64,000 bases of DNA, from assembly GCA_034670405.1 (NCBI GenBank), contig JAXDDX010000048.1:1302001-1366000 (forward strand). Direction: 5' to 3'. Below are positions 10,696-21,898 of the stretch, piece by piece. Source of the DNA: Hoplostethus atlanticus. Lineage: Eukaryota > Chordata > Actinopteri > Trachichthyiformes > Trachichthyidae. The position numbers and the translations under genes were made by a program. The first letter of the stretch is position 1, and each line of letters starts with the position of its first letter. Below the pieces are notes generated by a model. It saw only the letters and a list, made by a program, of their open reading frames with translations. It searched no databases and had not been told where the DNA came from.

Positions 10696-11573
10696 TTAAA
10701 CAGCAACACTCTCTTGACAGGGATATGTGATTCACCAGAACAGCCCGTTTCCCTTGCCAAGCAGACATGATAACCACATAGAGGGATTTTCATCAGCCAT
10801 TAATGGCAGTCTATTTACTATTAAATACAAGAATGGGAGATTGTCTTGCACCCAACAGAAGGCTGTAAAAATTTTCCAGCAATCCAAATTACATGAGTCT
10901 TGCAGGACTCCCAATTCCAAAATTCCAATATTAGAGTTATATATATACACGATTTTTCAACTAATTATTGATTAGGGCGGTTCCTCTGTAAATATAACCT
11001 GTTGATGAAAACAGCTGACGATGCACATTTGCACATCTGGACACGTTTCTTTGCAGATGTACACTTGAACATCGGCTCTGTAAATCTAATGTCGGGGCGA
11101 GCCAACGATGCACAATTTGCAGGCCCTTCATATATGCTGTAAATTACTGGTCTCTAATCTGTAACCTGCGGACATCTGCTAACCTGTAAATCTGTATCTT
11201 TATTTAATCATTTCTTGCAATTTATCCCTACTATATTATTTTGTTCATTGGGTGGTTTGAACATGTATGGCTGTATTTGTCTCATTCTTGTCCTGCTGAA
11301 TGCAGTTCTTCCAACAAGAGGGGAACACTTAAGAAACAGTAACCAACATGGGTGAATCAGGGGTCTGGGGAGACAGCCACAAATCTCCACCACGCCATGA
11401 GTCTTGGATTGCATGATCTATGTAAGTGATCATTGTTTAGTTTCCTTACTCATTTTCACATGTTCATTGTCTGATCATTATATTTTTAATGAATTAAGTA
11501 GGCAATCCATATATTGCTTTTTATGATGTGATCTGATTCATTGCCGTGCGGCGTATCCAAACCTTCCTTGTTT
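10696..11573. other. Intergenic, no gene seen
   Basis: Only short unsupported frames. No repeat with identifiable ends was recognised. Confidence 0.5.
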
Positions 11574-11578
11574 GTAGT
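11574..11578. repeat. Target-site duplication of solo LTR, left copy
   Basis: GTAGT, repeated at 12378-12382. Confidence 0.75.
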
Positions 11579-12377
11579 TGTGACGGCCCTACCGATGGCC
11601 GACACCATACTGCAGTGTGGGTGACTAATTTCAGTACATAACAAATCACAAACGAAACACAATTTGGTTAAGCATGTTTATTGGTGTTTTGGTTTAAATT
11701 ATGACATTGTTTCCAATTTGAGTGCACACATTTTTGTTAACATTTAGTGGTCATAGGTTTATTTTGTTTTGGAATTTATTAATATATGTATTACCTGGGT
11801 TTTTGCTTTGTTTCTCCACATGCTGCTGAGCCACCCGCCCAATAGAGGAGTTGAAGTTTGAGCCACCCTTTAAGCTGAACGCAGGAAGTGGAAGGGACCA
11901 ACTTCCTGGGCTGGGCGGGGGAACTCTAAACAAAGACTTTAGTTAAAAATGGCAGCATGTGGATATTCCCTTTTGAGTTTGGTTGTATTAGTATTTACAG
12001 TTACTGTTTATTTTATTGTATTTTGTCATTAGTTGTTGGGTTTATTTTGGGACCCTTTTCTTTGTCTGAAATTATGTTTTCCCCCTTGGTGTCTGTGTGA
12101 GCTAGCCCACTAGTATATATACCCCCCTTTGTGGGTCATTTGGGAGGTCAGGTTTGTTTAGTTCAGTTGTCTTGTGTGTTATTGATTTGTTGACCTCAGT
12201 TTAGTTAAAGGACTCAGCGTTAGTATTTCTTTTGATGTCCTTTTTCTTTGCTTATGTAGTTTAAATGTTTGCACTTTACTTTGTTACTTTGCTTTTTCTA
12301 ATTTGACTGGGCGAAATAAAGCCTTCATCATCAAAGTAAATCCTTGTGTCCCTGCCTTTACTGCTGGGTCCCTGACA
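11579..12377 (+). mobile_element. Solo LTR of an LTR retrotransposon
   Basis: A 799-bp unit starting TGTGACGGCC and ending CCCTGACA, the TG...CA termini of LTRs. It is flanked by a perfect 5-bp duplication, GTAGT. A TATA-like AGTATATATACC lies at 12112-12122 and a polyadenylation signal AATAAA at 12315-12320. That order supports plus-strand orientation. No pol gene or second LTR is nearby, so this is a recombination product. The parent family (gypsy-like or other) cannot be told from the LTR alone. Confidence 0.8.
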
Positions 12378-12382
12378 GTAGT
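12378..12382. repeat. Target-site duplication of solo LTR, right copy
   Basis: GTAGT, identical to 11574-11578. Confidence 0.75.
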
Positions 12383-12663
12383 TTAGTAACCTTTCTAGCT
12401 TATTTTCCTTAGTTTCACAAAATATTTTCCTTTATATTATAGTGCATAAAGCCTTTTAGGAGCTATGGATACAACGTATTCAAGAAATCTGTGATAAATT
12501 TAGCCCAGAGAACTGGTATACCATAAAAGGACCTGGTTCCTTTCACTGATTTTCTTTAGTGTGATGGAAATGATTATGCTTGTAAGCTAAAACAGCTGTG
12601 TTAAAGGTTGTTAATGTGTTTAAATGCTCTAGTATAAGATGTGTTGCTTGATGTTATTTTTAA

Positions 12664-12840
12664 ACCTGGGCCCTATTTGTACATATTCTGGGGTCTAAAT
12701 GACTAATAGGTACAAAACGTTTTGGAATTGCTCCAGTAGATCGCCTCAGCCGGGTAACGGGCTGCAATGGCTGCAACGTAATCCATTGGGGCCACTGAGC
12801 CTGTTCAAAGTACGTCCACTAAAAGTGCTTGTTTTTACCC
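12664..12840 (-). repeat. Dispersed repeat, copy B (inverted relative to 1751-1945)
   Basis: Shares GGAATTGCT, GTAGATCGCC, AAGTACGTCCACTA and AAAGTGCTTGTTTTT with the reverse complement of copy A. Confidence 0.6.
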
Positions 12841-13399
12841 TTTAAGTATAGCAGCCAGTGGAGAACTACTGAGCTAAAGAGGAACAAGGTATTCCTCTTT
12901 GATAGTGCATGACCTGCTTTGACATTTAACGGGTGACCGCAGACAGAGGTGAAACCGCTAAAGTTTCATAGCAGCACACTCTTGGTAAGAGAGTGGCTCA
13001 TGCTTGCAAGTATTAAAAGAGACTCATAAAGGACAGATATTGTGTAATGCTTTATTGAGCTGTTCTCACCACTTAGACAGTGCACGTTCATTTCTTGCCA
13101 CAATTTCTTGCCAAATTAAAGGATCCATTGCCTTTGCATGGATATAGTATCCAGCCAAAGGTCCAGTTGTAACAGTAGTTCTGTTCTATTGGGGTTACAT
13201 TTGGGCAATAATCTTAGAGCTGTTGTACTTTCTTCTATCCATCTATGGAGTGGGTGCTGGAGGCTTGCTATGTCCTCCTCTCTGTTAAATCCTTTCAGTC
13301 CCTCTTCAACCTGTTACTCTTTTTTTCTTGTGCTTTTGTACTGATCATATTCTGTAAACATCTTAATCATAATTGATTGATAATTGATTTTATTATAAA

Positions 13400-13497
13400 T
13401 CTTATTGTCTATCAGCCTGACCTATTTAGGCCTGTAAAGTCCTTTAAGGCTTGTTTGTGATAAAGGGCTATAGAAATAAACTTGACTCGACTTGTCA
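13400..13497 (+). mobile_element. LINE 3' tail (L2-like)
   Basis: The phrase GTGATAAAGGGCTATAGAAA then TAAACTTGACTC is the usual 3' terminus of a teleost L2-type LINE. The upstream coding part is not recognisable. Confidence 0.55.
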
Positions 13498-14170
13498 CAG
13501 GGGCATGTTCACTAAACACAAGCTTTGTAATCCAGTGAGAAAGTGTTACATGTGCATGTACTTTGTCTTAATTTTGTGAGTTATTTTTTCTTTTCCTTCT
13601 GCAGAGCAAAAAGTGAATATAAACCCTTTAGCTGCAGGAGCTAAAAACAATGAGATGATCCCCCTTGAAATAACCACCACTCTTCCTGGGAGACTGTGAG
13701 GGTGAGGAATCTGCCCCCTCAACTCTCAGGTGAACAGCCACTACATATTCACAATTTTTAAGCTATATAGTTTAATTATTATGGCTTATTTGATATTCTC
13801 ATTTTGAAGTTTCTACTGGAAAAGGGCCCATTTCAGTTGAACAATGTACTTTATTTGGTTATTCAGATTAATAATACTTTATCTATTTTGTACATGTCTT
13901 TGGTTTGTTTTAACCTTGTTTTCCTCTGAGGTCCACTTCCTGGGGTCCGTTCCAGAAAGCGGGTTTAGTGAAAACTCTGAGTTTGTTAACCCTGAGATGA
14001 GGGAAAGTCTGGGTTTTCCGTTCCAGAAAGAGAGGTAACTCAAACTCTGAATCAGTTACCATGGTAACTGACTCTGTGAACCTAACCTGCTCGCTGGCAG
14101 GTTTTCTTGAACAAACCCTGACTTTCTCCTTGTCTCCTCCCCCCTGCTGAACCTGAAGCAGCTGTCGGAC

Positions 14171-14413
14171 ATGGCGTGTCCTTTCCTCGGTAACCCGATC
14201 GATATTCAAGGGGAAGTAATTGGCATAGCCTTATGTCGGGAGAGGATTTTGAGACCCCGATTAGATGTTCTATATCCAGGATGGAAGAGCTGTCCGAGAT
14301 ATAATATGCCGTTTACACTTCACGGATTAAGCTACCACCACCCCGAGCAGTCAAATAAAGACACATTTCATTTGGTCTTCTTTATTTCCTACAAATACAA
14401 AAGCAACAGTTAG
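14171..14413 (+). pseudogene. Harbinger transposase N-terminus, truncated
   Basis: The frame opens MACPFLGNPIDIQGEVI and continues GIALCRERILRPRLDVLY. This is close to the family start 'M(A/S)CPFL...' followed by an (A/R)L-RERVFR-R-D block. The expected continuation YERYRFS appears only as CPRYNMPFTLHGLSY. The DDE domain is absent, so the protein would be inactive. It would bind element ends together with the Myb-like partner in a complete copy. Confidence 0.65.
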
Positions 14414-14544
14414 TATTTTTATATTGTTCCAACAACACATTTCACCTGTGACCATGCACCCACCTCTAACTTATGTTCCAGTAATTCAATTTCTAGCTCT
14501 GCCTTTCTAATTTGCCGCCCCAAGTACACCATTTGAAGTATGTC

Positions 14545-14673
14545 TGGCCCAGACAGCTCAGTTGGTAGAGCATTAAACTCTCAGTCTCAGGGTTGTGGTT
14601 TCGATCCCCACATAGTGTTAACTATCACCTTTGTAAGTCGCTTTGAATAAAAGCGTCTGCTAAATGACTGATG
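14545..14673 (+). mobile_element. tRNA-derived SINE with L2 tail
   Basis: The head reads GCCCAGACAGCTCAGTTGG then TAGAGCA, a tRNA-Lys-like 5' half with box A, followed by box B in GGTTTCGATCC. Then comes the L2-type tail GTAAGTCGCTTTGAATAAAA with GCGTCTGCTAAATGAC. A second, rearranged copy lies at 23862-24022. It is inserted in the Harbinger element. Confidence 0.8.
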
Positions 14674-14832
14674 TTTTTATATTTCATTTTCAGCTGCTGC
14701 CAAGTGCGCTTTGCACCCGTGGGATTGCACCTAAATGAAATTTTTTTTTCCAATACCATTCCACCACTTTCTCACATGTAGGTAATATTATAAGAAAGTG
14801 TGGTTAAATGTTAAATGAATACACTACTGCAT

Positions 14833-15009
14833 TCAAACATACGCATTGACTCGGGCAGCGATTCTCTCCCACGCCAATTCCCTCTGCTTTGCCGCTGCAG
14901 CGGTGTTGCTCTTCTTTTTAAAGATTGGTTCATACTCCCCATAAGCATTTAATAACAGTTGTAACTCCAGTGGGGTGAAGTACGCCGATCTGTGCTTGCC
15001 GGTTGCCAT
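14833..15009 (-). pseudogene. Myb/SANT-like protein of the Harbinger element, truncated
   Basis: The minus-strand ATG at 15009 gives 58 codons then a stop. It starts MATGKHRSAYFTPLELQLLL and has YGEYEPIFKKKSNTAAAAK and RELAWERIAARVNA. These are the helix residues (W at 47) of the Myb-like DNA-binding partner encoded by Harbinger transposons. The stop comes directly after the first Myb helices, so it is a remnant. Confidence 0.7.
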
Positions 15010-15223
15010 GCTGAATCGTAGTATCGGGCCTCCATTGATGATGGCTTTTTATTGTCGTCGCGCACACGCTTAACTCAAGGTGAACATACTCAAAGTTGAT
15101 TGAACTAACTCAAATCAGCCGTTCTGGAACCGAAAACTCACAGTTTCCTATCTCGGAATTAATCAACTCAGAGTGCAGGGTTAGACTCAGAGTTTGTTGA
15201 ACCTGCTTCTTGGAACGGACCCC

Positions 15224-15929
15224 TGATTGAGGCCAGGCTTTGTGGCAGTGTTAACACCCTAGCACGCAATGTGTGGATGCTGATGCTGATTGGTCTCATT
15301 GGACTTTACCATGTGGGCTGAATTGGGAGGGGGGTTAGAATGGGTTTGTTTTATATAGTTTATTTTATTTTGTCTTCCTATCATGATAGTTGAGTTTCTT
15401 TGTTGCTTGTGTAGTTCATGTTGATTTTGTGAAGAGACTGTGTAGCCAGGAGGAGCCAGGCCAATATATCTGTATGACATGTTATTTGCATATTAATTCA
15501 AGCTCCCCTGCAGTTAATGATAATGGATTCTTCCATACAGTATTTTAGCCTAGGACTTGGACAATGGCAGGGCTTTTTGCTGGTGGTAGGGGGACCCTTA
15601 ACATCTTTGGTCGGGTATGTTCAGGCTGTGCCATTTTCGGCAATTGTAATTCTTTGTATCATCTTGTGGTTGCCATGAAGCTTCAAGAGAAGTAAAACAA
15701 GAGTGCTCTAATCTATGGTTTGAAGCAGCTTTTTTCCACACACCACCACTTCCAGAAAAGCAGGTACCATCCCTGATGGTAGGTTTTACATGCTAACCCT
15801 ACAGAGACATTCAAAGCAACCACATCATTCTCATGCAAGTACATCATCTCACACTGAGATAGCAGATGATACACCACCCAGCTGAGCACTGAGGAATTAA
15901 GAATAAACTGTTTATATACAGACATGCTT
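15224..15929. other. Intergenic, no gene seen
   Basis: Short unsupported frames only. Confidence 0.5.
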
Positions 15930-16700
15930 GAAAATTTGTGAACCCTATTATTTCATATATTATAGAGGAATAACTTTATAAAATACGTATATAAACCTCA
16001 AATTTTGATAAAGATGTTCCAAATGAAGAATCCAAAAAAAACCCTCCTTCAATCAATAACCTCAGCGATGAGGTTATATACTGATCAGTCTCTTCATCTT
16101 CCTGGAGGGATCTTCTCCCACTCCTCCTGACATAACTCAACCAACTCAGTGAGGTTTGAGGTCTCACATGAACAGCTGCTTCAGGTCCTGACAGCATCTC
16201 AACTGGATTTAGGTCAGGACTTTGACTTGGCCAATCCAAAACACTTAAACTTCTTCTTCCTGACCTGTTCTTTGGTAGATTTGCTTGAATACTTAGGAAC
16301 AGCCACTTTCAGTCCAGCTTTAGCTCTCAGACTGATTGCCTGACATTCTGTTCATGAATTCTCTGGTTTCCCCTCAGAATTCATGGTTCTCTTAATAATG
16401 GTGAGTCGTCCAGGTCCAGACGAAGAAAACCAGCACAGACCATGACACTCCACCACCATGCTTGACTGTAGGCAGGGTGTGAATTATAAGGGGGTCTAGG
16501 GGGGCTTTCTCAAGTAGAGTAGATGTTTCTTCCTGGCTACCCTTGCATGAATCCCATTTCTATTCAGTGTTCTGCTTATTATTGATGAATGCACGATGGA
16601 GGCTTGTAGATCTCTGAATATATTTCTTGTTGTTTTCACTAGTTTTTTTCCTTTTAGAAGGACGTCCACTTCTAGTCCCTGTGATGTTAAATGCTCCCTA
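15930..16700 (-). mobile_element. Tc1-like transposon, degenerate copy
   Basis: The minus-strand frame from 16239 opens MDWPSQSPDLNPVEML, the conserved Tc1 block holding the last catalytic acidic residue. Plus-strand text at 16395-16480 (CACTCCACCACCATGCTTGA and neighbours) is the reverse of the transposase middle. The left portion (15945-16033) has a close direct copy at 60198-60300. Frames are shifted several times. Confidence 0.75.
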
Positions 16701-16779
16701 TTTCGGTCTTACAGTGCAGTAATGGAGCCCAGATCTTTTTGATATTACTTTATTATCTTCCCCAGACAGATGCACACTC

Positions 16780-18630
16780 AGGCTAGTGGCACGCCTCCAC
16801 ATGCTGGTGTTGAATGTTCAAAGAATTCAAATGAAAATGATTGCTTTGAAATATTTGCTTTATTCAAGGGGTACGCACAGCAGTGGATCAGGGAATGAAA
16901 AAAATATGCGCTAAATAGTTGCACAATAGTCCTAACCATTTGAGGGAGTCTGTGTTGTGATACTGCCCTAGGATAGGTTGAAAGGACAGATGGGGTTGGT
17001 GGGGTGGGTGTCGCTGGGGTAGCAGAGATCCTACTCTGGTCTTGAATCATGTGACAGCCAACCCCGGCAATGGCTTGTGTCCATGAACTCGAGAGGACGC
17101 CATAAAACATGCTTATGGTGTCAGATTTTTAGTGTGGAAGCTGCTCTGTTTCATTAGGTCTTGAAAAAATGATTCACTTACAGTATAACTTCTGGCCATT
17201 TTCAACCCGGATCTTTTTCTATCAACCTGATCCACCCAGACCGAAATCTCATCAGTTGCTTTAGAGAGCTACTTTTGCATGCCTGATTGTGGCTCTCCCC
17301 CACTGAGCACTAGATGTGATTTCAATGTGTATGCTTAAGCTCTCATATTGCCCAGGATCATTTTGGCCATTTATAGCCCAGTTTTTTCGACCAAGCAGGA
17401 AATACATTATTACATATTTTAAAAATGCTTAAACAGCTAAATATCAACAATATGCACCAATGTTAGCCTAGATGGCTAAAAAACATTTAGACGTCTTTTA
17501 AATGGCTAATCAATGTAAAATTGCTCAGTGGGCCAATACAGAAAATACAGAAATACGGAAAATGATGGGAAAATAGGGTCCAGGTGGCCGGAGTTGTACT
17601 TTAAGAACTTCCCAAACTGAATTATTTGGGTTTCTGTGATATAGTATGACATAAAATAACAAAAAAGTAGTAGGCTGTAAGGATTGGCCCAGAAAACCAT
17701 GGTCATTTTAGAACATGTGGAAATAATCTACTTTTTTTTTCCCAAGGAAATTGGCTTTCCTTGGGAAATTATTTTAAGCTTCTTTATACTGTGGTTTGAA
17801 TGGAACGCCGACTTCAGTAACAGGTGATTATTATGGATAAAACATAACTTCCAATAGGATACAGATGTCTTCAAATGTCCATTTATAATATCAGGTTGAA
17901 TGGAGTTCAGTCACTCTATCCAGGCAAGTCACTGCTTCATAATCCATATTTCTAGTGATGTGTTAAATAAAAAGGAGGACCTCCAATCATCATCATTTAT
18001 ATTGGATCCTCCAATATAAACAAAAATCACTTACAGAAAAGCATTAATTATTATTTTTTTCCTTGTGAAAGATCCTATCGTCATATAACCAGTCTGATAC
18101 AACTTACTATGATGTATACTTTGAAATAAAGATTCATGTCAGCCTTAAAGGGTGGGTAAACTCTATTCCGCAAATAAAAAAGATGGTGGGTGTGGGTTTA
18201 TCCTCCATCCCGGAATATTCCGCTATTTCCTGTTTCAACATGAGATGTGATTTTTGTAGGGAACGAAACATCTAAAATGCATGCGGGCCCTGCAGGGCAT
18301 AAGCCCCGAGCTCAGAACTCCGCTGTAGAGAGTTAGGGAACATATTACACATCTGGATATGGTTATAGCCACAAAAGATGAAAAGAAAATCAGATACAAA
18401 TACATAATACTACAAGTCTGCTTCTGCTTAGTGAGCTAAATATTGTGTGTTTCCAGAATGATAAGATGATGCATGACATAACAGAGACACTAAAATAAAG
18501 AAATTGTATTTTGATCTGTCAGCAAAGCTCTTACACATTATGCATTTCCATCCCACAATTCACTGCTTGAATGATCTTGCATCGGAATGTGTAATCTCAG
18601 ATCAAGATTGAGTAGAAACAAAAGTCTGCA
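16780..18630. other. Intergenic, no gene seen
   Basis: No exon-like frame. Contains the small palindrome at 17738-17768 and short inverted arms around 17991-18011. Confidence 0.5.
17738..17768. repeat. Short perfect palindrome
   Basis: Arms TTTCCCAAGGAAA and TTTCCTTGGGAAA (13 bp) flank the 5-base loop TTGGC. Not followed by a gene, and meaning unknown. Confidence 0.8.
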
Positions 18631-18633
18631 TAA

Positions 18634-18790
18634 CTAAGATAAGATAAAATTTTATTGGCTTATTGCTGATGCAAAATATTCATAGGATACTATTAAAAAT
18701 AAAATATGAACAATAGAAATAGAATATGAACATAGAAGTAGAATACATACAAAAATACATTGCAACTGGCAATTTCCCCACAAGTGGACG
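18634..18790 (-). repeat. LINE 3'-end-like fragment
   Basis: The start AGATAAGATAAAATTTTATT and the end GCAACTGGCAATTTCCCCA resemble the reversed 3' end of a teleost LINE (tail phrase 'ttggggaaatt...tttatt...atctt'). Boundaries are approximate. Confidence 0.45.
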
Positions 18791-20212
18791 TATGAATGGG
18801 AAGTATGGGAAAAACACAAAAATATAAAATGTATGCTACAAATATATAAGAAATATTAAATTAGTGGAATCATTATAAAAAAATATTGTAAATGTATCTG
18901 TATATTCAGTATGTAACAATTAGAGGGATGATCTACATGTTGTCTAATGTGTGCACTGGTATCCATCAACAACCACACTCTGTTGTGTCTACAAATACAA
19001 TAGGGTCTCTATTATGGACTGCATATTTCTCCCCTCCGCTAGGGGTCACTGTAGGACTATGACAGATGGACTTCAGGTAGCTAACCTAACATGTACCCTG
19101 ATCCTTCACTGTTCAGTAAATCTTTTAAGTATATACTCCTTTTGATTCCTCCAACATTACAAGACCCCAGGACAATATTTTATAGGTCTGTATTTGTTTA
19201 TTCTTTTTTCTTCTTCTATTTTTTAGCTTCCTGTCAGTAAAATCATTTTTTAATACTTTGTAAATATTACTTATACTTATATAGGCTACTACTTTTTTAA
19301 TATATCACTTCAAAGAGACCTATTTCCTAAATCTCTTCTTTAAATTGTATATAGTTTTTATAATTTTGTGTTGTTTCTATGTGAGCAACCGAGTCCAATT
19401 CTTTCTGCGTGCAAACTTCGTCAATAAAACTGATCCTGATCTCATCGGTGTCGCTCTGTCATCTGATTATTATGTCTGACACATTGATACTCACTGGCTC
19501 CTGGCTGTAGTCACGTCCTCAAAGTTAATTATTGCCATATGTGCTATACCACTTGCTGAAATGAGAGACAGGCCCAAACTGAATGCGGCTGTACCCCGCC
19601 GTGAGTAAGAGTCTCCTAGGAAGTCCAGCGGTAGCAGGAGAAGCTTTGATGATTTATGTTCTAACAAAGTCTGGAATTCTAAACGACGCCCTGCTTCTAC
19701 TGACTGATATAGTATGACGAGGGCATGTAGTGGAGGGTAAACCCACCTAAACTCACTTAAAATAGAAAATAGTATCAAACTGATGTAGATTATACGAGGA
19801 TACGGTCATTTAAAGGGAAAGAAAGACAATTTTTCTTTTTTTTAATTTAAATTTTATTTTATGAAATAAAACTGATTTTTGTTCATAGCAGTGGTTGCCT
19901 TATGATTAATGATGATTTACCCTCCTTTTTATTCACCACTACATCCCTGGGTATGACATCTTTCTTAATACATTTAAAAAATATATATATATATTTTTTA
20001 TTATTATTACATTTGAAGTCCTCAAGTTGCATCAATAGTATTGAAAGTTGATTCCCCGGTTCAACCACATCAGGATAACACACGTTTCCCACAGATGCTC
20101 TCCGTCTCTTACGCAACATTATTTGAAAGCGCGGTTACAGGCTTTGAAGGGTTTCAGGTGGAAGAATTGGAGTCGAGACTGTCAAGCTGTTGTATTGTGA
20201 GCGGACTCATAA
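18791..20212. other. Intergenic, no gene seen
   Basis: AT-rich; frames here show no family resemblance. GTCAATAAAACTGATCCTG near 19420 looks like another retroelement 3' end. Confidence 0.45.
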
Positions 20213-20269
20213 ATGTGTGAGGGAACAGTGTATCACTATTTCTCTATTTCTCTTATATCTCTCTATTTC

Positions 20270-20412
20270 TCTATTTCTTGTGTTATTATATGCCTGGCTG
20301 CTGTAGCAAAGAAATCCCCGCCCCCCCCCCCCCCCCCACGGGGGATCAATAAAGTACCTACCTACATACCTACCAACCTACCTACCAACCTACCTACCTA
20401 CCCACCTACCTA
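20270..20412 (+). repeat. LINE 3' tail with poly-C and (CTAC)n
   Basis: GCTGCTGTAGCAAAGAAAT, a run of about 17 C, then GGGGGATCAATAAAGTACC and tandem CTAC units. The order is the typical 3' end of a teleost LINE followed by its tetramer tail; the C run replaces the usual short CCCC and may be a sequencing soft spot. Confidence 0.7.
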
Positions 20413-21059
20413 CCTATTAAGCATGCGTTAATTTACAACACTTTATTCTCTTAGCTAACTGGTGAATCTGAATGTGGGTTTGCTGGATTATTAGGATAGG
20501 AAGAAAAGCAGGGTCTGCCTACCATAATAAGCAGAGATAGGAATAAATGACGCCATGGACATTTTATAAATGAGCTACATATTCCTTTGTGGGAAGTTAC
20601 TCTGGTAGCCACAGAAAGCTTTATTTCAACAACTACATATCTCCCCCTTCTGGCAGATTGGCACCACTTCCTATATCCATTATTAAAAATATTCTATAGT
20701 ACACTGTTGTGATGTCACTTAGGATATGGCAATATAATATAGAGAAGGCGAAGATAGTTTTGGATTTGAGCGCTAACAGTGGTGGGCCCTATAATAACGT
20801 TTGCATGTTAAGAAATCGACAAATGTTGGAAAGTATTCCCTGCCATTCAAATCTGACTGGTGGAATACATTGTTTGTTAAATAACGTTTTTAGATTCTTG
20901 ATTGGTCTTAGATTGTTGACACCTAGAAATAAAGGAGCCATTGTAGCCTTGAATATGTATTTTAAAGGGTCATTTTAAATTATACTTTGGATTCAACAGC
21001 TCAGTTAAACTTGCAAACAGCACCTCTTCAAGGTTCTTTCTTTTTATTTTTGCTTGTAG
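20413..21059. other. Intergenic stretch before the L1 remnant
   Basis: No gene recognised. An 89-codon frame at 20709-20978 may belong to the LINE but shows no motif I can name. Confidence 0.4.
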
Positions 21060-21710
21060 ATTTTGACATTACATGTAAAGAAATTTGCTATACAGATTTT
21101 TGGAAATGAACTGACAATACGTCAGCTGGCTGATGATACATTATTTGAAAAAGAAATCATAGGAAGCATCCAAGGCCATTGATTGTATCAATAGATTTTC
21201 CTTGATATCTGGTCTACAGCTTAACGTTAAGAAATGTGAGCTATTTGCTCTAAAGCATGCAGAGATTCATGAAATTGAAGAGGTGCCCATTAAGGATACC
21301 GTCACACACTTGGGGATCAAAATAAGCACAAATGAAAACCAAATAAAAGATCTGAGCTGAATTTTGACCCAATTACAAACAGTAATGTAAAAAAGTAGTC
21401 GTGTACTACTGTCACATGCTGTGTATACCTCACAAGCCTTATATGTTCCAAAACGCACCTCTAATGCACTTGATAGGATACTTTATGCTTTTATTTAGCG
21501 AAATAAATCTCATTATTTAAAGAAAACTATTATAGGAGCAGGAGCAAGGGGGACTCAATGTAATAGATTTTGCAATCTCTGGTCACATTTTCAAGATCAA
21601 TTGGCTACTAAATTTAGTCAATTGTAAGTATAGTATGTGGTATAGCTTCCCATCTTATACACAAACACCAAAAACCAAGTATTAGCGCTAAAACGAAGTG
21701 TGGAGAAAGG
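21060..21710 (+). mobile_element. L1-type LINE reverse-transcriptase remnant upstream of ptar1
   Basis: Frame-shifted plus-strand readings give ELTIRQLADDTLFE (the RT catalytic ADD box), INRFSLISGLQLNVKKCELF, VTHLGIKIST and GLNVIDFAISGHIFKINWLL. All are in the order of an L1-type ORF2. Stops and indels make it dead. It ends roughly 100 bp before the ptar1 start codon. Confidence 0.7.
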
Positions 21711-21733
21711 TATGATTGAGCTTCCTAAATTCA

Positions 21734-21743
21734 CGCATGCGCA
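21734..21743. promoter_or_regulatory. NRF1-like site in the ptar1 promoter
   Basis: CGCATGCGCA matches the core of the palindromic NRF1 motif (GCGCATGCGC) and lies 70 bp before the ATG. NRF1 sites are common in TATA-less housekeeping promoters. Confidence 0.55.
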
Positions 21744-21789
21744 CTCGGTGTATTTACATTTGTAACCCGGATAAAGTTCAAGGAATACA

Positions 21790-21797
21790 TGACGTCA
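21790..21797. promoter_or_regulatory. Perfect CRE (TGACGTCA) in the ptar1 promoter
   Basis: The full palindromic CREB/ATF octamer lies 15 bp upstream of the ptar1 ATG. It probably marks the core promoter or first bases of the 5' UTR. No TATA box is evident nearby. Confidence 0.6.
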
Positions 21798-21807
21798 TCA
21801 GGTGCTC

Positions 21808-21820
21808 CAAAAATGGCGGA
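21808..21820 (+). promoter_or_regulatory. YY1-like element over the start codon
   Basis: CAAAAATGGCGGA contains the AANATGGCGG core of YY1 sites, which in many short-leader genes overlap the initiator ATG. Confidence 0.4.
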
Positions 21821-21898
21821 GTCGGAGGAGGAGGTGGACGTCTTGGTCCAGAGAGTTGTGAAAGATATCACTAATGCCTTCAAGAGAAACCCTAATAT
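21813..21898 (+). CDS. ptar1: ptar1 exon 1
   Basis: ATG then MAESEEEVDVLVQRVVKDI and TNAFKRNPN, ending AT before the donor GTAAGT. The acidic start and helix match PTAR1 proteins. Residues 1-28 plus two bases. Confidence 0.93.

Larger units (their letters stand above)
13942..15223 (+). mobile_element. PIF/Harbinger element with both gene starts, internally deleted
   Basis: Left terminus GGGGTCCGTTCCAGAAAGC is mirrored on the right by GCTTCTTGGAACGGACCCC. An inner CTCAGAGTT-type motif is repeated near both ends. Between them lie the start of a Harbinger transposase on the plus strand (14171) and a Myb-like protein on the minus strand (15009 to 14833), the divergent-partner layout of animal Harbingers. 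The DDE catalytic domain is gone and a SINE sits between the two remnants. Confidence 0.75.

Noticed and set aside
10510..10770. 86-codon plus-strand frame
   Set aside because: It lies across the right end of a Harbinger-like element and its flank, with no family resemblance; a shadow frame.
14547..14620. tRNA-Lys-like sequence with box A and box B
   Set aside because: It continues directly into an L2-type tail and has a sister copy at 23862, so it is a SINE head, not a tRNA gene. The acceptor stem does not close.
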